Translations under genes and position numbers: made by a program
The notes under the pieces: generated by a model
What the model was told of the DNA's origin: nothing
Database searches by the model: none
Seen by the model: the letters and a program-made list of their open reading frames with translations, nothing else
Assembly (NCBI GenBank): GCA_014706295.1
Contig: JACSVZ010000006.1
Coordinates: 25,230,629-25,294,628 of the forward strand
DNA length: 64,000 nt
Reading direction: 5' to 3'
DNA from: Lycocorax pyrrhopterus obiensis
Lineage: Eukaryota > Chordata > Aves > Passeriformes > Paradisaeidae
Part shown: piece by piece, positions 25,291 to 38,012 of the stretch
Position numbering within the stretch: the stretch's first letter is position 1
Layout: every line of letters begins with the position of its first letter

Positions 25291-28200
25291 CTACTTCTGT
25301 TTACCAGATACATAGAACTGGATTTTTTTTTTCTCAACTCACCTGTTTATTCTGTTTAAATGGAAATCCAAGACCTCTTGGATCTTGGAAGCTGTAAAGA
25401 CCACTAGGTCCTGTGTTCATTAATGGTGGTGTTTACTGGAAGCTCTCTGAGATCCCCCATGTAAAGTGATAGTTTAAGACTTTCTAACAGTTTGACAGAT
25501 ACATGGTATTTTTTCCTCTCTGGCTGCTAAAGGCACACAAAGCTGAAAATAGTTCATACCCCTAAAGAGATATGAAGTTAACTTGGAAGTAAATACATCA
25601 TACCCAGCAGTTTAATACAGAGCTTTGGTCTGAAAGCTGAGCTTGAAGCAAGTATATGAATTTCTGGACTGAATACTTTGTATTGTATTTGTAGGATTTT
25701 GTATGAGGGCATGGTTCCTGGCAGATAGTCTATCTGAATGATCTCCCAGTTCTTTAATCTGAAAGCATGAAGCTGATCCTAGAGCGTGAAAACCAGCTAC
25801 TTTCTTCTAAGATACACTGTATGTCTAAGAGGAAAGGCGAAGAGAGCTTTCAAGTTGGTTATTTTTTCTGATGTGCTTCCGTCCCCAAGATGCATCCACA
25901 CTTTAAACCATGGCTTTTTGAAAACTGTTGAAATTCACTACTTAATTATACCTCTGGAACTTTTTCTTGCAGAGGTGAAAAGTTGTATGTTACTTTTTCA
26001 TAGCTGTCTATATAAAGCTACTAAAGTCTTGATTTAGAAATCATCAGAACAAATATGTTTCTAGGCTAATTCAATTGGCTGCAATTGCCATTGTTTCCCA
26101 CATGCTGAATCCATAGACAGTGTTCAGCCTAAATAATAAAAAAGCAATTACTAGATAAAGCATTAGACAGCAAGGAAATTAATTTGTTCAAGAAAAGATT
26201 TAGAGGAACTGGAGTCAAACTTGCTGTTTATTATGTTTGTGTTTAATTTACCTGGCTTTAAATTGAGGGTCATAGCAATATCTACTTTCCTGTATACTCG
26301 GTCTTTGGTCTGACAAGTTTGTCATCTAAATAACAAAGATAAACAGCCCTTAAACATATGCATGTACAAGATATGTGAAAAATGCTGTTGCTGGTTTGGT
26401 AGATTATACTGTGATCATCAATGCAAATAATCAAATAACATCTGAGTTGAACACTACCATCTAATTCTGCAGCTGGGCTTATTTCTCATAATTGTTTAAT
26501 ATCACATAGACATGCAGCCCACTGGGAGTATGTTTGGAGGTTCAGTCTTTAAAACTGCTGCAGTCATGAAAAATTACACATTGAGCAATTTTCTCACTTG
26601 CTAGCTGAATGAAACTACTTTTGCATAGTTGCAGTAATTAAAGAGAAAGAAGATATTTCTGTTGAGGAGTTTGAATAATAAGGTTATTTCCTAATTGATG
26701 TATTTAAAGTGACGAAGATTTTAAAATTCAGCTACCTATGTGCATATGAAGAGCACAGAAACTCAGTAGATGAACATTTCATCATCATCTTCTTGAAGCA
26801 GGAGTTTATAAGTTGTTAAATGTTTATTACAGTTTCTTAGAGAAAGGATTTTGAATACTCCAGTATAATTTTTTGTATTAGGTACTTGTCACCAGCAGCC
26901 TGGGATTAGACATGCAGATTGAATTTTCAATTAAAATTATTCTTTCAAAACCATCCTTGTCTGCAGTCAAAAACTATGAATACAAAGGTTTCTCAAGAGT
27001 CAGTGATTTTCAATATCAAATCCATCTTTTCATATAGCTAAACAAACCAGAATTATACCAACGATTATAAAAAAAGACAGTGAAATTTTAAATCCTTTAA
27101 TTTGATTCTGAGCTCAGGATAAAAAAAGTGGTATTAATAGGAGTTATTTCCTTTACACCTATCAATTTACCTTATTTGTGTGCAGAGGAAAAATGCCTAT
27201 ATTTCAAAAGGAATTTGATGCTCACACAAAGCTTCTAATGACAGCTTTGGAGGCTGAACTCTTACATAGCCAGAGAGAATGAGCAATAGCTGCATAAAAC
27301 TTGCAATACTTCCCTCCTGGGATACTGTTGGCACTCATCCAACAAAAGGGAAAACAGTTTTCAAAGCCTGTGATCAGAAGGTATTTGCTATAAGATACAG
27401 GTGTCTGAAAGGGAGCCTGGTTCTCTGTTCCATTTTGGACGTAAGACACTGCTTCTGACAGCCTTTGAGGCTGTGAACGTTCCCAAGGAAGGAGGAGACA
27501 ACTAAATATCTTTGTGCTCTACCTTTGCTCCCTGTATCTGTATCAGGTGTTGGTCAGATCTTAAGGACAAGCACATGTAAAACAATTTCTTGTTATGTTG
27601 CATTTCAGTATTTTAAAATTCATAAACAAACATTATATAAATTCTAGTCTCTGAAGAGCATCTCACATATTGTGCATATTAAGAGACTTGAAAGCAAAGG
27701 TGAAGAGTCATACAGAGAGTAGATTGCCCTGAAAATTTTTTAAAAGTTTGGGTTTTTTTCCTTGTAAAGCAAGATGATAGGATAACTGAAAACATTCAAA
27801 AAGTATTATCTCTGAGATAGGTCTAGGTGTGAGTTATTTCTGTTCAGATGCTATGACTGACTTAGAATAGATATACATTCTCAACGTCTGAGCCATTACT
27901 CTGCGACTAATTGTGTATGTATCTATATCTACATATAAAAAACCTATGCAATATAAAGCCACCAGAAGACATCTTAAACATCTTCCCCATCCTTTGTATA
28001 ATAATGTAGCTTATGTCTAAAAATATTTCATGTCACATTTTATTTTCAGACAGGATCAAAATGTCAAATCTAGGAACAGTTTTAGTACAGATACTATTGT
28101 GTCTCTTAAATTAAAATAATGCAAAGGTCTCTGAATAAATTAGCACAGTTGCCATGGAAACATAGTGGGCAAGAAATATTTATAGTTGCTGCAAGCAATA

Positions 28201-31200
28201 ATTTTGCAGTTTAATGCTTTAAAATGTCAAGCAACACATAATCTCTAAAACAAAATCTTTTTTTGTGAGTGTGTATACTCACAAATTTCTGTTAAGATAT
28301 ATTTTCATTTCTTGCCTCCAGAAAAAATTAAAAATCATAAACCCTTACAAAAAAATGAAACTCCAATGTATACTGTGATTGGCAAAAAGCATTTTTCAGC
28401 TGTAAAGACAAATAATATCTTGTCAGACTTGGGTGTGCTATTTTATATAAGGGATCATTAGAGTCAACAACTGGAGATTTTTCAAAGCTAATTAAGTTTA
28501 GAATCTTTTTAAAGTCTCTAAGCTCTAGCAGTAATTGCAACTACAAAAATTGTACATGCCTTATTCATAAATGCAAGATAGCAAATATCTGATATTCTTA
28601 TTAAAACAAGTGTTATTCCTGATTGTTAATTGAAATAGTACTTTATAAGAACATACAGAGAAGCACTGGTAAATTATCTAGGTATATATTGGTTACTAGA
28701 GGTCTGACAGATTTCCTTATACATCCTATACCCATTCTCAGCTAAAGCCAGTAATCTTCCCAGGAAAACAACACATTTAGCTTCATGATATTGGTATGTT
28801 GGTACAAGCACTGAGCTTCATAACAAGGATGGACTAGGTCTTCCTTTGTCATTGGGACTACCCAGCCACAGCATTTGAAAATGCTTTTTTGCAGTTCTGC
28901 ATTCTCTTGACAGCTATGTAGAAAGGCCTCTGTGTAGTACTGGGGACTGTGCATGGTTGTGAAGTGATGTACAAGCACATGGGAGGAAGGGAAAAGTGAG
29001 TGTTTAGGAGGGAGAAGGCAGCACAGTGCTTTACTCAAGTGTCCTTAAAAGACGCTGTTAGAAGATGCTCGGAACAGAATCAGTCTTGAGATCTAAGTAC
29101 GAATAGCAATGTTTCTGGCATTCATCCCCCAGATCTGTATCACAAACGCTTTCTGACATGGTGTACCCATCTCTGGTGGAATGCTTCCTCCTCTCATCAC
29201 ACCTAGATTTATTTGATTATAAGTATTTTGTAACACTGGAAGTAAACATCAGTATCCTTGACTATCCAACTTTCAGAGAGTGTGTGCTGCTCTAAGTCTC
29301 AGGAACAGAGATGGGCACTATGACAGCTGGTATTTAAGACTTGATGGACCTAACAATCTGAATGCAGGTGCAGTTGGTAGCCACCTAAACAATGTAAACA
29401 AGTTGAAGGCTCTCCCCTTCTCATTAATGGGACTAAGGAAGAAATATTCTCACCTACTTCGAAGTAACACAGATGGATGCAAAAATTAAAATATTTCCTT
29501 AAATTAAAAATTCGGATCCTGACTTATATACCACATAAGCACAGTCTATTAAGTAGAAATGTTTTTAGACTCATTTAAGCATTTGGGGAACTGCTCTACA
29601 AGTTCTGCACATCTCTAGAAATGGTCACTTTTGCACAAATACAGTTATCTCTAAGGAAATCAGGGGTCAAGAAGATAGAGAAGAAAACCTGCAAAATAAA
29701 ATCAAATAGTTTTGACTGAATTCCTTGAATGAGAAAGATTCCTTTTTAAAGCTAGAGGGATTCTTCCTGTATAGTTCTTCTGTCTGAATAATTCTGCAAG
29801 AGAAGAATTAGCCTCTCTTGTCATAAATTTTGTGAAAGAACAGAAATGATCGAGGCATTCACTTCTAAAGAACACATAATAATTTTCAGAATTTTACACA
29901 TCAGTAACTACAAAATGCTGTCAATTGTAACAGCAAATCAGTTCTTAGCAAGGCGAAGGATTATATACATTATTATTGAATAGACCCATATGCATTTAAG
30001 TGAGGCCACACCTTCTAAAAGTTCATCTCCTCCCATTCCACGCTCACTGCAGATCCTGAAGTATTAAGAACATTATTCAGAAACAGAGGCAAAACTCAGG
30101 GAACAGCAGGAACAAGGGCTCAGGTTTTCTCCTCTCAGGAAAACCTCAAAGGACTGAGGCCTATGATTTTGCAATCACACCCAACAGCAACTGCTGTCTG
30201 CTCTGTTTACCAAATTGGAAATGATAATTTCATGATTTATATAACATTCAGTGAGAAAAATAAAGATGATATTTCTGCTTGCATACTGAAAGTGGAATTT
30301 CTAGGTGCTAAGTTTGTAAATAACAGGAAGACTTCATGCTAAAAAAAATTTGATTTCTTGATGATTAACTATGTGCAGGAGATGTTTCCTTATTTTGTCA
30401 TATTCCTCATCTCAAAAATTATTAGTTTGTTCTTTCATTTCCCTGTTAGGGAATCAGTTGTCTCCCTATATTTTTGAATACGTGCCTGTAGGACAACTTC
30501 TTTTGCTTTTTCAGTTTAAATAACATACCTGACTAAATTTTCTGGGAATAAACAGGTCTTGTCGGCATTTTGAGAGACTGTTAACTTCTGTTGTTTTCTC
30601 ATAATGAAACATATTGGAATTTTAATTTTCACTGCCATATACCATATTCTTAAGGAATAATTTTGGGGTTTTTTGTTTTAATGGATAAAATTATTTTAAA
30701 GTGTGTGTAATAGATACCTTAATGTGCTACAAGGCAGCACTATATTTAAGGTATACAGCATCATGGGTGATTCAGTGAACTGAGAGAATTTTTATTGCAG
30801 CAGTAAAGTGAGAAATAATAATGTGTGTTCAAGAAACATCAAAGATATTTTCAAAAAATAAATTGCATATTAAGTAATGTACTGTGAAGCGAAGGATAGA
30901 AGAGAAAGTGTGTAGCACTGCTTCTGATCTTCCAAAGAATCTGGATTAGGAAAAACTGTCTCATATTTACATGTCAGCCTCCAGCAGGATGCAGCTTGAC
31001 CTGAGGTTGACTCCAGAGTCACAAGCTAAAAGGAACGGTTATGCAACAGAGAGTGGCTAAAATTAACCATGCGAAACCCCAGAAGACTGGGGCGAGGGTA
31101 CCCAGAAACCATGTAACTGCAAGCAATAATGTTCTCTTCTTTCACTGAAAGAAAAGACTTGAGTTATTTCAGTGTCCATCTTTATTGAGCTTAGAGACTA

Positions 31201-34200
31201 TTGTGTTTCAATTTCTAGGCATAATTTTCTATTTGCCAGCTCATTTATTGCAAAATACAATACTCTTCCTGTTAGATAGAAGTTGTTTAGTGAATGCCCA
31301 GGAGCCATGCATCAATATTAAAAAGAGAGAGACAGAGAGAGGGAGGAATAAAAATACATAAAAAATATAGCCGGCCTTTTTCTTTGAAAGCTTCAACTTT
31401 TATTATTATCTCTATTTTGCTCTAGTATTTTTTCAGTGAGAGAAGTAGAATTCCTCTAGAAGAGAGAGTACTCAGAAACTGGTGGCCGGACAGAGATGGG
31501 GGCATGATCAGATCCTCCCTTTCATATTTTTGCCCTTTCTCTGGACCACTGCAAAATTACCTGCAGGTGGAGTAGGGCAGAGTTATTGCATCACTTAGGA
31601 AGGGGAAGTTACTCCCCATAAAAATCATATTTGTCCAGAATCAAGACTCTGAAAATTTCCAGTAGCTGGTTTGGAGGCCCATAGCATCTACTGAGAGTCC
31701 CTGTGAGTTCTTCCAGGATGACAGAAGGACAGAAATCATCCAAGGTGGCTCCTTTGAAACCTGTGCTGCCATGTCATTGAGTAGTTTAGGAGTAATAGCA
31801 GTTAGGGATTTCCCACCAAATAGCTCTTTTCTTGCTGAATAACCTGAGATTCATGACGTGTTTAGGCAGATACTACACTCCCACAACCAGTAGCTGTGGC
31901 TTCTGGACTGAAACCTGTATTTCCAGTTTTGTCTTCAGAAAATGAGGCATTCAGCCTAGCATGTTACATTAATAGTGTGGACTAATCAGAAAAATCTGAA
32001 AGGCAGAAAAATAAAACACTGCAAACGAAAATGGCTCTTTGTGTGGTCCAAGGACTATGTTATTAAAAAAAAAAATACTATGACGTCAGAAAACAGTAGT
32101 TCAGAAATTTGTTAGAAAATAAGTCTAACTAGCAATAAATCTACGGGAAGGAAAGACTGCTCAGTCCACTGTTAGTTTTAGATGCCATTGCAGGAAGGAA
32201 AAGCAACAGGATTTAGCAAAGTTTATTATGATTACAGACACCATGCCTTACTTTTGGACTGGGATGTCATGCCCCAGCTTTGACACTGAGACCCGTTCTG
32301 AGAGTTCTGGAGCCTTGCTGGGAAAGTAAAAAGCCTTATGGAAAGGCCAGGTAAGAAGGATCAACGGAAACATCAGTGATACCTGCTTCCTTGTGGTCTT
32401 GAATAGCTCTTGGAACATGATGCTTGGGTTATTTCAGTCAGATCTCCCTTACCTCTCCTTTCCTTTCACCACAAATTTATTTTCTTTCCTCTCTTTTTTT
32501 CTTCTTTCACCTTCAATTTAATAAAAGTCATGCTTATCAAAGAAAGTTGTTATATTTTGCACACTTCTCTGCACCAATGACTCGAGAGACTAACGAAAAT
32601 AAAGTTTAAAAGAGTTCATGGCTAGTACAGGTCTCAACTGACAAAATCTGTTATGTACAAAGATGAGACCTTCAAGAAAGGTGGATGCAGAACTCTACAA
32701 CACAGTACAGCAGAGCCCCTTAATGGAGCCAAGGAGGCAGAAACTGCAACTACAAATAGTCTATCCCCAAGTCTCTCGTCTGTGGAAACCTAACTGCAGT
32801 AAAATTAATGCTGATACTTGACTGCAGTACACAGCTACTCTGTCAGGTTTGCTTTTCTCCAGAACCAGGGTTGCAAGTGAATCAGCTTGAGAAAAATAAA
32901 CTGTTTTCTGTCTTTGCAATACTTTTGTTTGTATTGAATGTTCTTGTGCGTTGTTGTTGACTCTGATGAGAAGAGAGAGCACAGATATTTCAGCTGATTT
33001 CAGCTTTTTGGTTTCCTTTCCCAACCAAAAGGGGAGTCACTGTTTTCAGGGTCACAAACAAGTCTTTCAAACAGTGCTAAAAACTATGGAGAGAAGGAAG
33101 CAATCTTAAAATGGAAAGCTTTATTATTCACAATTCAATTGTTTAACTGTATTTCTGGTTTGTCATTTTTTGTTGGTTTGGTTTGGTGAGTTGGGGTTTT
33201 TTTGTTCGTTTGTTTTGGGTTTTTGTTTGTTTGTTTTGTTTGCTTTGGTTTGGTTTTTTTTTAAATTTTTCTTCTTTCTAGGAAGTCTAAAATATTTTTA
33301 ATGGTCATTATCTGACAAGACACTTTTAAATCCTGTATCTATAGGCAGAGTTTCAGATCTCTAATGTTGTAGATTAGAGACTTCATAGAGACTGTTGTGG
33401 GATATAAAAACATTTCCTGGAAAATGAATATGACCCAGGGATATTAGTAAGCTGAAATTCATAAAATTCCTCTCAGCAAGACTTTTGGGGCTTGAGAATT
33501 ATTAATTTACGGAAGTTCTGACAGCCTATTAATGTTTTGTATAGAATACAGAGCGCATCTAAAACTCAAGGAATATGTGAATTATAAAGGCAGATGACAA
33601 AGGTTTCAGTGACATAATCTAAAATGCAATTAGAAAAGAGGGTTTAACATAAGCATATAAAGAATTTGAGTAAATTCTTTTCCTTTTCACTGAATAATGA
33701 CTACAGCTAAAACTTTCTTGGCTGTCAATTTTAAGCTTCCAAGCATACCTCAGAAAGAAACAGAAGACTAGTTCCAATGAAATCGTGACCATTTTTTATA
33801 TGGCAACGTAACAGACGGTATGAACTTTTTGTTCTAGGTCAATAGCAGACTCATTATACAGCTGTCTGTCTAGAAGTGCTAACTACAATATCATAGACAA
33901 AAAGGAATTCTACTGAGGCCATAATAGCACAGTAGAATGCCCAGAAGTACCACCTATAAAGAGAAAACACCAAGAGCTTATTATCATCATTAACTGCGAT
34001 TCCTATGTCAGTTCTAGCGATTACAAATAGGACTCCACAACATTTTGCAGGAAGGAAAACACTGAGTTGAAGAGTCTTTAGAGGTGCATTTTGTGGGAAA
34101 CTCTCTAATTCACACCACCTTTGTTCTTCCTGTGATTGTCCTTGCTTGGAACATCAAAATGACATTCCAAAATACGAATACACATTGGCATTTATGACAG

Positions 34201-35815
34201 ATATTGGGTGACAATAAAGGGATAACGTGACATGATGTCTATTGTAATGAGAGCCTGAACACTGGGAGGCAGAAACTCCCTTGCAACCAAGTGTCTGTAT
34301 AGATATGCATGCACTCAAGTCAGGATTTTTCCTCATCTAGTAAAAGGTTGACTTTTATGTTCAATTCAAAGGATGAAATCTAAGAGGTGGAAAATGAAGA
34401 AGCATATTTTTTTAATGTTTTTCTCACTTAATGCATATTTATGTCAAAAGAAATGTCTGAGTATACTACAGTAAATCCTACTTACATTCCTATTTAGAAA
34501 AGGAAAGTCTCGATGAAGCATGTCATTAAAGATTAATATTAAATAGATATTATTAGTAAACATTTTAATTTCTTGATCCCTTTAGGAAAACAGTCACAGA
34601 CTTCTTCAAAGATAAATGTTCAAGCTTCTTATTTCTTTATGATGTATTTTCTAGTTTTTGTGATTATAAAATATTGGTAAACGCTTATTCAAATACTTTT
34701 TTTCTTTTATCTAGGTATAATACTGTAGTGCTGAAATATGCAGACAGGTTCTGAAAAATATTGCTTTGCAAAAAAAAATGTTATTCTTCTTTAAGCTCAG
34801 AATGAAAATAGAATATAGCTGTAAGTGTATTACTTCACAATAATATAAGTAAAGTTTGTTAGGAAATTTTATAAACTCATATGATTAATACAAAATATTT
34901 GATAAAGTGCACTTTCATATTCTATTACAGAGACATATTTTTTGACTGGAAATCTGCATTTTTTACTTTTCATGTCTTCTTCCACCACACGGCTTTGCAA
35001 GGCAGCTAAGCTCAGAGTTTGCAATCTTAACAATTACCAGTTTTAAATGGTTTGGGGAAAAAGCACAGCACAGGATCCAAACAATTTCTTTTTGCTGTAT
35101 GGCTGATGATATGTCTGTGCATATATACACGTCTGTGTATGTGGGTGGTGGGTGTGACAACTTCCCCTATAAAGTTAAAGATGTCTGGCATTCTTTTAAA
35201 TTGCTTATGACTTGGCCAAAACTGAAATGTTTGGACTGAAATTTTCCACAGTAGGTTTATGCATCAGACAGAATTTTATTCAAAACATTCTGACAAAATA
35301 GTTCATCTATTTCAGAGAATGAGATTAGGCAAAGTATGTTGTTTTACCAGTTTTAAAGAACATTAGAGAACAGTGTCTCATAAAAGCTGGAACAGAACCC
35401 AGAAGCTGTTAGTTGTGCCATCTCTTTGGCAGCAAGTAGCAGAAAAGCCAGCTGCTGAGTGAATGTCTTTGCTTTCTGATCTACATAGAGGAGAGTGGGA
35501 TATTTTTGCTACCACACTAGAACTGATGGTACTGCAGGTTAGTTTTATAAATGTTGCAGTTGTGCCCCACAATTATGACATTTGAATTTAAATACAAGTT
35601 ATTGTATTCCTTCTAACCCTAAACTTTCTATAATTCTATAATAGTCTCCACGCAGTCCCAGTAACATCACTAGGCCCAGGATTTTATTTCTGTTACATAT
35701 CAGACAATTGTTCAGAATGAATTCCTATAATATGAAACTAATTAATATCTCAAATAGAGAAATATTAGTTTAAATACATTTTAGGCAAATTCTGCTTCCT
35801 AATATTACTCATAGA
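25291..35815. other. Unassigned AT-rich non-coding sequence (longest repeat-poor stretch)
   Basis: More than 10 kb without a recognised mobile element or gene. Frames are at most 98 codons and lack domains. Visible local features are a short GA-rich run at about 31322-31345, an A run near 32067-32077 and a GTTT-rich simple repeat at 33167-33262. Unrecognised ancient repeats or conserved non-coding elements may be present but cannot be seen without alignment. Confidence 0.65.
33167..33262 (+). repeat. Imperfect (GTTT)n simple repeat
   Basis: Nearly 100 bases consist of GTTT, GGTTT and T runs, including TTTGTTTGTTTGTTTTG. Read on the minus strand it is (AAAC)n. It may have grown from the A-rich tail of an old retrotransposed sequence, but no body of such an element is visible beside it. 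Confidence 0.8.
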
Positions 35816-36120
35816 TTCATAAAATCATATAACGGTTTGGGTTGGAAGTGACCTTAAAGCTCATCTTGTTCCAACCCCTCTACTATGGGCCAGGACACCT
35901 TCCACTAGACCATGTTGATCAAAGCCCCATCCAGCTTGACCTTGAACACCTCCAGGGGTGGGGCATCCACCACTTCTCTGGGCAGCCTGTTGCAGTGTTT
36001 CACCACCCTTACAGTAAAGAATTTCTTCCTAAAATCTAATCTAAACCTACCCTCTTTCAGTTTAGTCGTTCTCTCTTCTCCTATTGCTTTATGCCCTTAT
36101 AAAATTCTCTCACCACCTTT
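35816..36120 (-). mobile_element. CR1 LINE, 3' part, inverted
   Basis: About 305 bases are a CR1 tail on the minus strand. Plus-strand landmarks in order are ATTCATAAAATCATATAACGG, GGTTGGAAGTGACC, TTGACCTTGAACACCTCCAG, GGGCAGCCTGTTGCAGTGTTTCACC, AAGAATTTCTTCCTAAAATC and CCTATTGCTTTATGCCC. It is better preserved than the copy at 9.80 kb. The 158-codon plus-strand frame beginning inside it is antisense read-through of this repeat plus flank, not a gene. Confidence 0.96.
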
Positions 36121-36539
36121 TTTTTCCTTTTCTCTTCACCAACATTCCCAAATGCATCTCAAAAGTCTCACTAAGTCCAGTCAAAACCCAGAAGTAAATG
36201 GTTGTGGGAGACAGGCTGCTCATCTTTCAGGCGTGAGACATGATTATTCCCTTCCAGATGTGTTTGCATCAGTCATCACTAGTAAAACTGGAGCTGGCTT
36301 CTGGTTCATACCTAACTCCCAACACAGACACAAACTTGACAGAAACCATCTGCAGCGCTGCCTCTGTTTGCAAAATGTTGTGTCCTAATTAAACAAAAGA
36401 TCCGCGAAGGGTTTTGTTGAGCAATCTGTTAATTACCAAAAAGTAGGTGTACCTCTGTTTCAGAACATACTCCTTCTTTTAGTAGCTCTGCCTCCAGCCA
36501 GGTGAATCAGCAGCATCCAGTAAAGCCACACATTTATTG
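36121..36539. other. Spacer between two inverted CR1 copies
   Basis: About 420 bases of unassigned sequence. The stretch around 36340-36440 has two CpGs within GATCCGCGAAGGG and two TTAATTA-type words, giving it a more complex look than its flanks. It holds no gene or RNA that I recognise. Confidence 0.5.
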
Positions 36540-37138
36540 TAGAATCCCAGAATGATAACATAGTTTGGAAGGGACCTTTAAAGGCCATCTAGTCCAACAA
36601 CCCTTGCAATGAGCAGTGATGTCTCCAACTAGACCTCAATGCTCAGAGCTCCATCCAGCCTGACCTTGAATGTTTCCGGGGATGGAACATTTGCCACCTT
36701 TCTGGACAATCTGTTCCAGGGTTTCACCACATTTGCAAAAATTTTCTTCCTTATATCTAGTCTAAATCTACCCTCCTTTTGTTTAAAACCATTACCCCTT
36801 GTCCTATTGTGACATGTTCTTTTACAAAGTTTGTCACCATATTTGTTATAAGTACTGCTTAATTACTGAATAGCTAAAATGAGATCTCTCTGGAACCTTC
36901 TCTACTCCAGACTAAAGAACTCAGCCATTTCTCAAAGCAGAAGTGCTCCATCCCTCTCATCATCTTGGAGAACTTCCTCTGGACTCGCTCCAACAGGTCA
37001 ATGTCCTTCCTTTACTGGGGACACCAGAGCTGGACACAGCACTCCAGGTCGTAAGAGCCAGGTAGAGAGGCAGAAACAACTCTCTCACCCTGCTGCCCAT
37101 GCTGATTTTGATGCAGCCCAGGAAAACAAAGTATCTTG
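36540..37138 (-). mobile_element. CR1 LINE, 3' untranslated region plus end of ORF2, inverted
   Basis: About 600 bases of minus-strand CR1, the best preserved long tail in the window. Plus-strand order: AGAATCCCAGAATGATAAC, GGCCATCTAGTCCAACAACCC, TCCAGCCTGACCTTGAATG, CCTTGTCCTATTG, a CTGGAACCTTCTCTACTCCAG block, CTGGACTCGCTCCAACAGGTC, GGGGACACCAGAGCTGGACAC and GATGCAGCCCAGGA. This covers the 3' untranslated region and the C-terminal part of ORF2. An AT-rich interruption near 36840-36880 replaces part of the usual sequence. The frame is broken, so it is inactive. Confidence 0.97.
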
Positions 37139-37852
37139 GCACATTATGAGGCAGGTGTGATTTTGCTGGGAAGCATTTGAATACCAAGATAATAGGCACT
37201 ATAAAAGGTTATCAGCCAAACTCTCATAATTGGTACTTGCAAGTGCCGTAGTAAGTCTTCTAGTGTTTACATTTTTATCTTGTATTAAAGGCTGCTTCCT
37301 TTGAACTAAAAATATAATTAGTGGCTAATAAAAGAGCATATTAGATTATTCATAGTGTAAATTCATGTGGTACAAATTAACTAAGATGTGTCAGCTGAGG
37401 TTCAGGCTTCAGTTTAGTGTGATAGTGAGGGAATTTGCAGATGACATCAAAAGAAGTTCTGATAGTATCAAAGTAACTGAAAATTCATAAGCAAATCTCG
37501 TAAATTCTTTTTCTCTATATATAGTTATGTTAAAATTCAGATGAAAAGATAATTAAGATAATGTATCTAAATATAGGTGACATCTATGACTAGAAGCAGA
37601 ACCAGTGATTTATTTTTATAGGTTATTTAGATTCCTTAATTGGATTCAAACTCTTTTCTATTATATTTGTTATATTTGATATATTCCATATGTACCACAA
37701 GCCTTTTCCCATGGAATTTCTATTCATTGACATTATGAATAGCTTTGTATTTCTTAATAAGATTTCTGTTAAAATACAGCTTTGGATTTGTGCAGAGTTA
37801 TCCCTATCAGGGACCTGTATTCAATCAGGTCATTCAGTCAAGTTTGTTTGTA
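37139..37852. other. Unassigned sequence between CR1 copies
   Basis: About 700 bases of AT-rich sequence with no recognised element. Overlapping plus-strand frames of 62-79 codons begin here and run into the next CR1 fragment; they disagree in frame and carry no domain. Confidence 0.6.
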
Positions 37853-38012
37853 CCAGACTCACAGTGGAGTCATCATCCCTGGAGGTATTCAAGAAACAAC
37901 TGGACACGGCACTCAGTGCTGTGGTTTAGTTGACATGATGGTGTTCAGTCAGAGGTTGGACTCAATGATCTTAGAGGTTTTTTCCAACCTAATTGATTCT
38001 GGGATTCTGTGA
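37853..38012 (+). mobile_element. CR1 LINE, 3' end
   Basis: About 160 bases on the plus strand read as the end of a CR1 of a different subtype from the neighbouring copies. Landmarks are GTGGAGTCATCATCCCTGGAGG, TTCAAGAAACAACTGGACACGG, GTGGTTTAGTTGACATGATGG, TTGGACTCAATGATCTTAGAGG and TTTTCCAACCTAATTGATTCTG. It has the opposite orientation to the two CR1 tails just upstream. It is 5'-truncated and inactive. Confidence 0.95.

Noticed and set aside
35912..36388. 158-codon plus-strand open frame, the longest in the window
   Set aside because: Its first half is the antisense strand of a CR1 tail and the rest is unrecognised flank; no domain is present.
36879..37160. 93-codon plus-strand frame with moderate complexity
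   Set aside because: It is the antisense of the ORF2 end of the inverted CR1 copy at 36540-37138.
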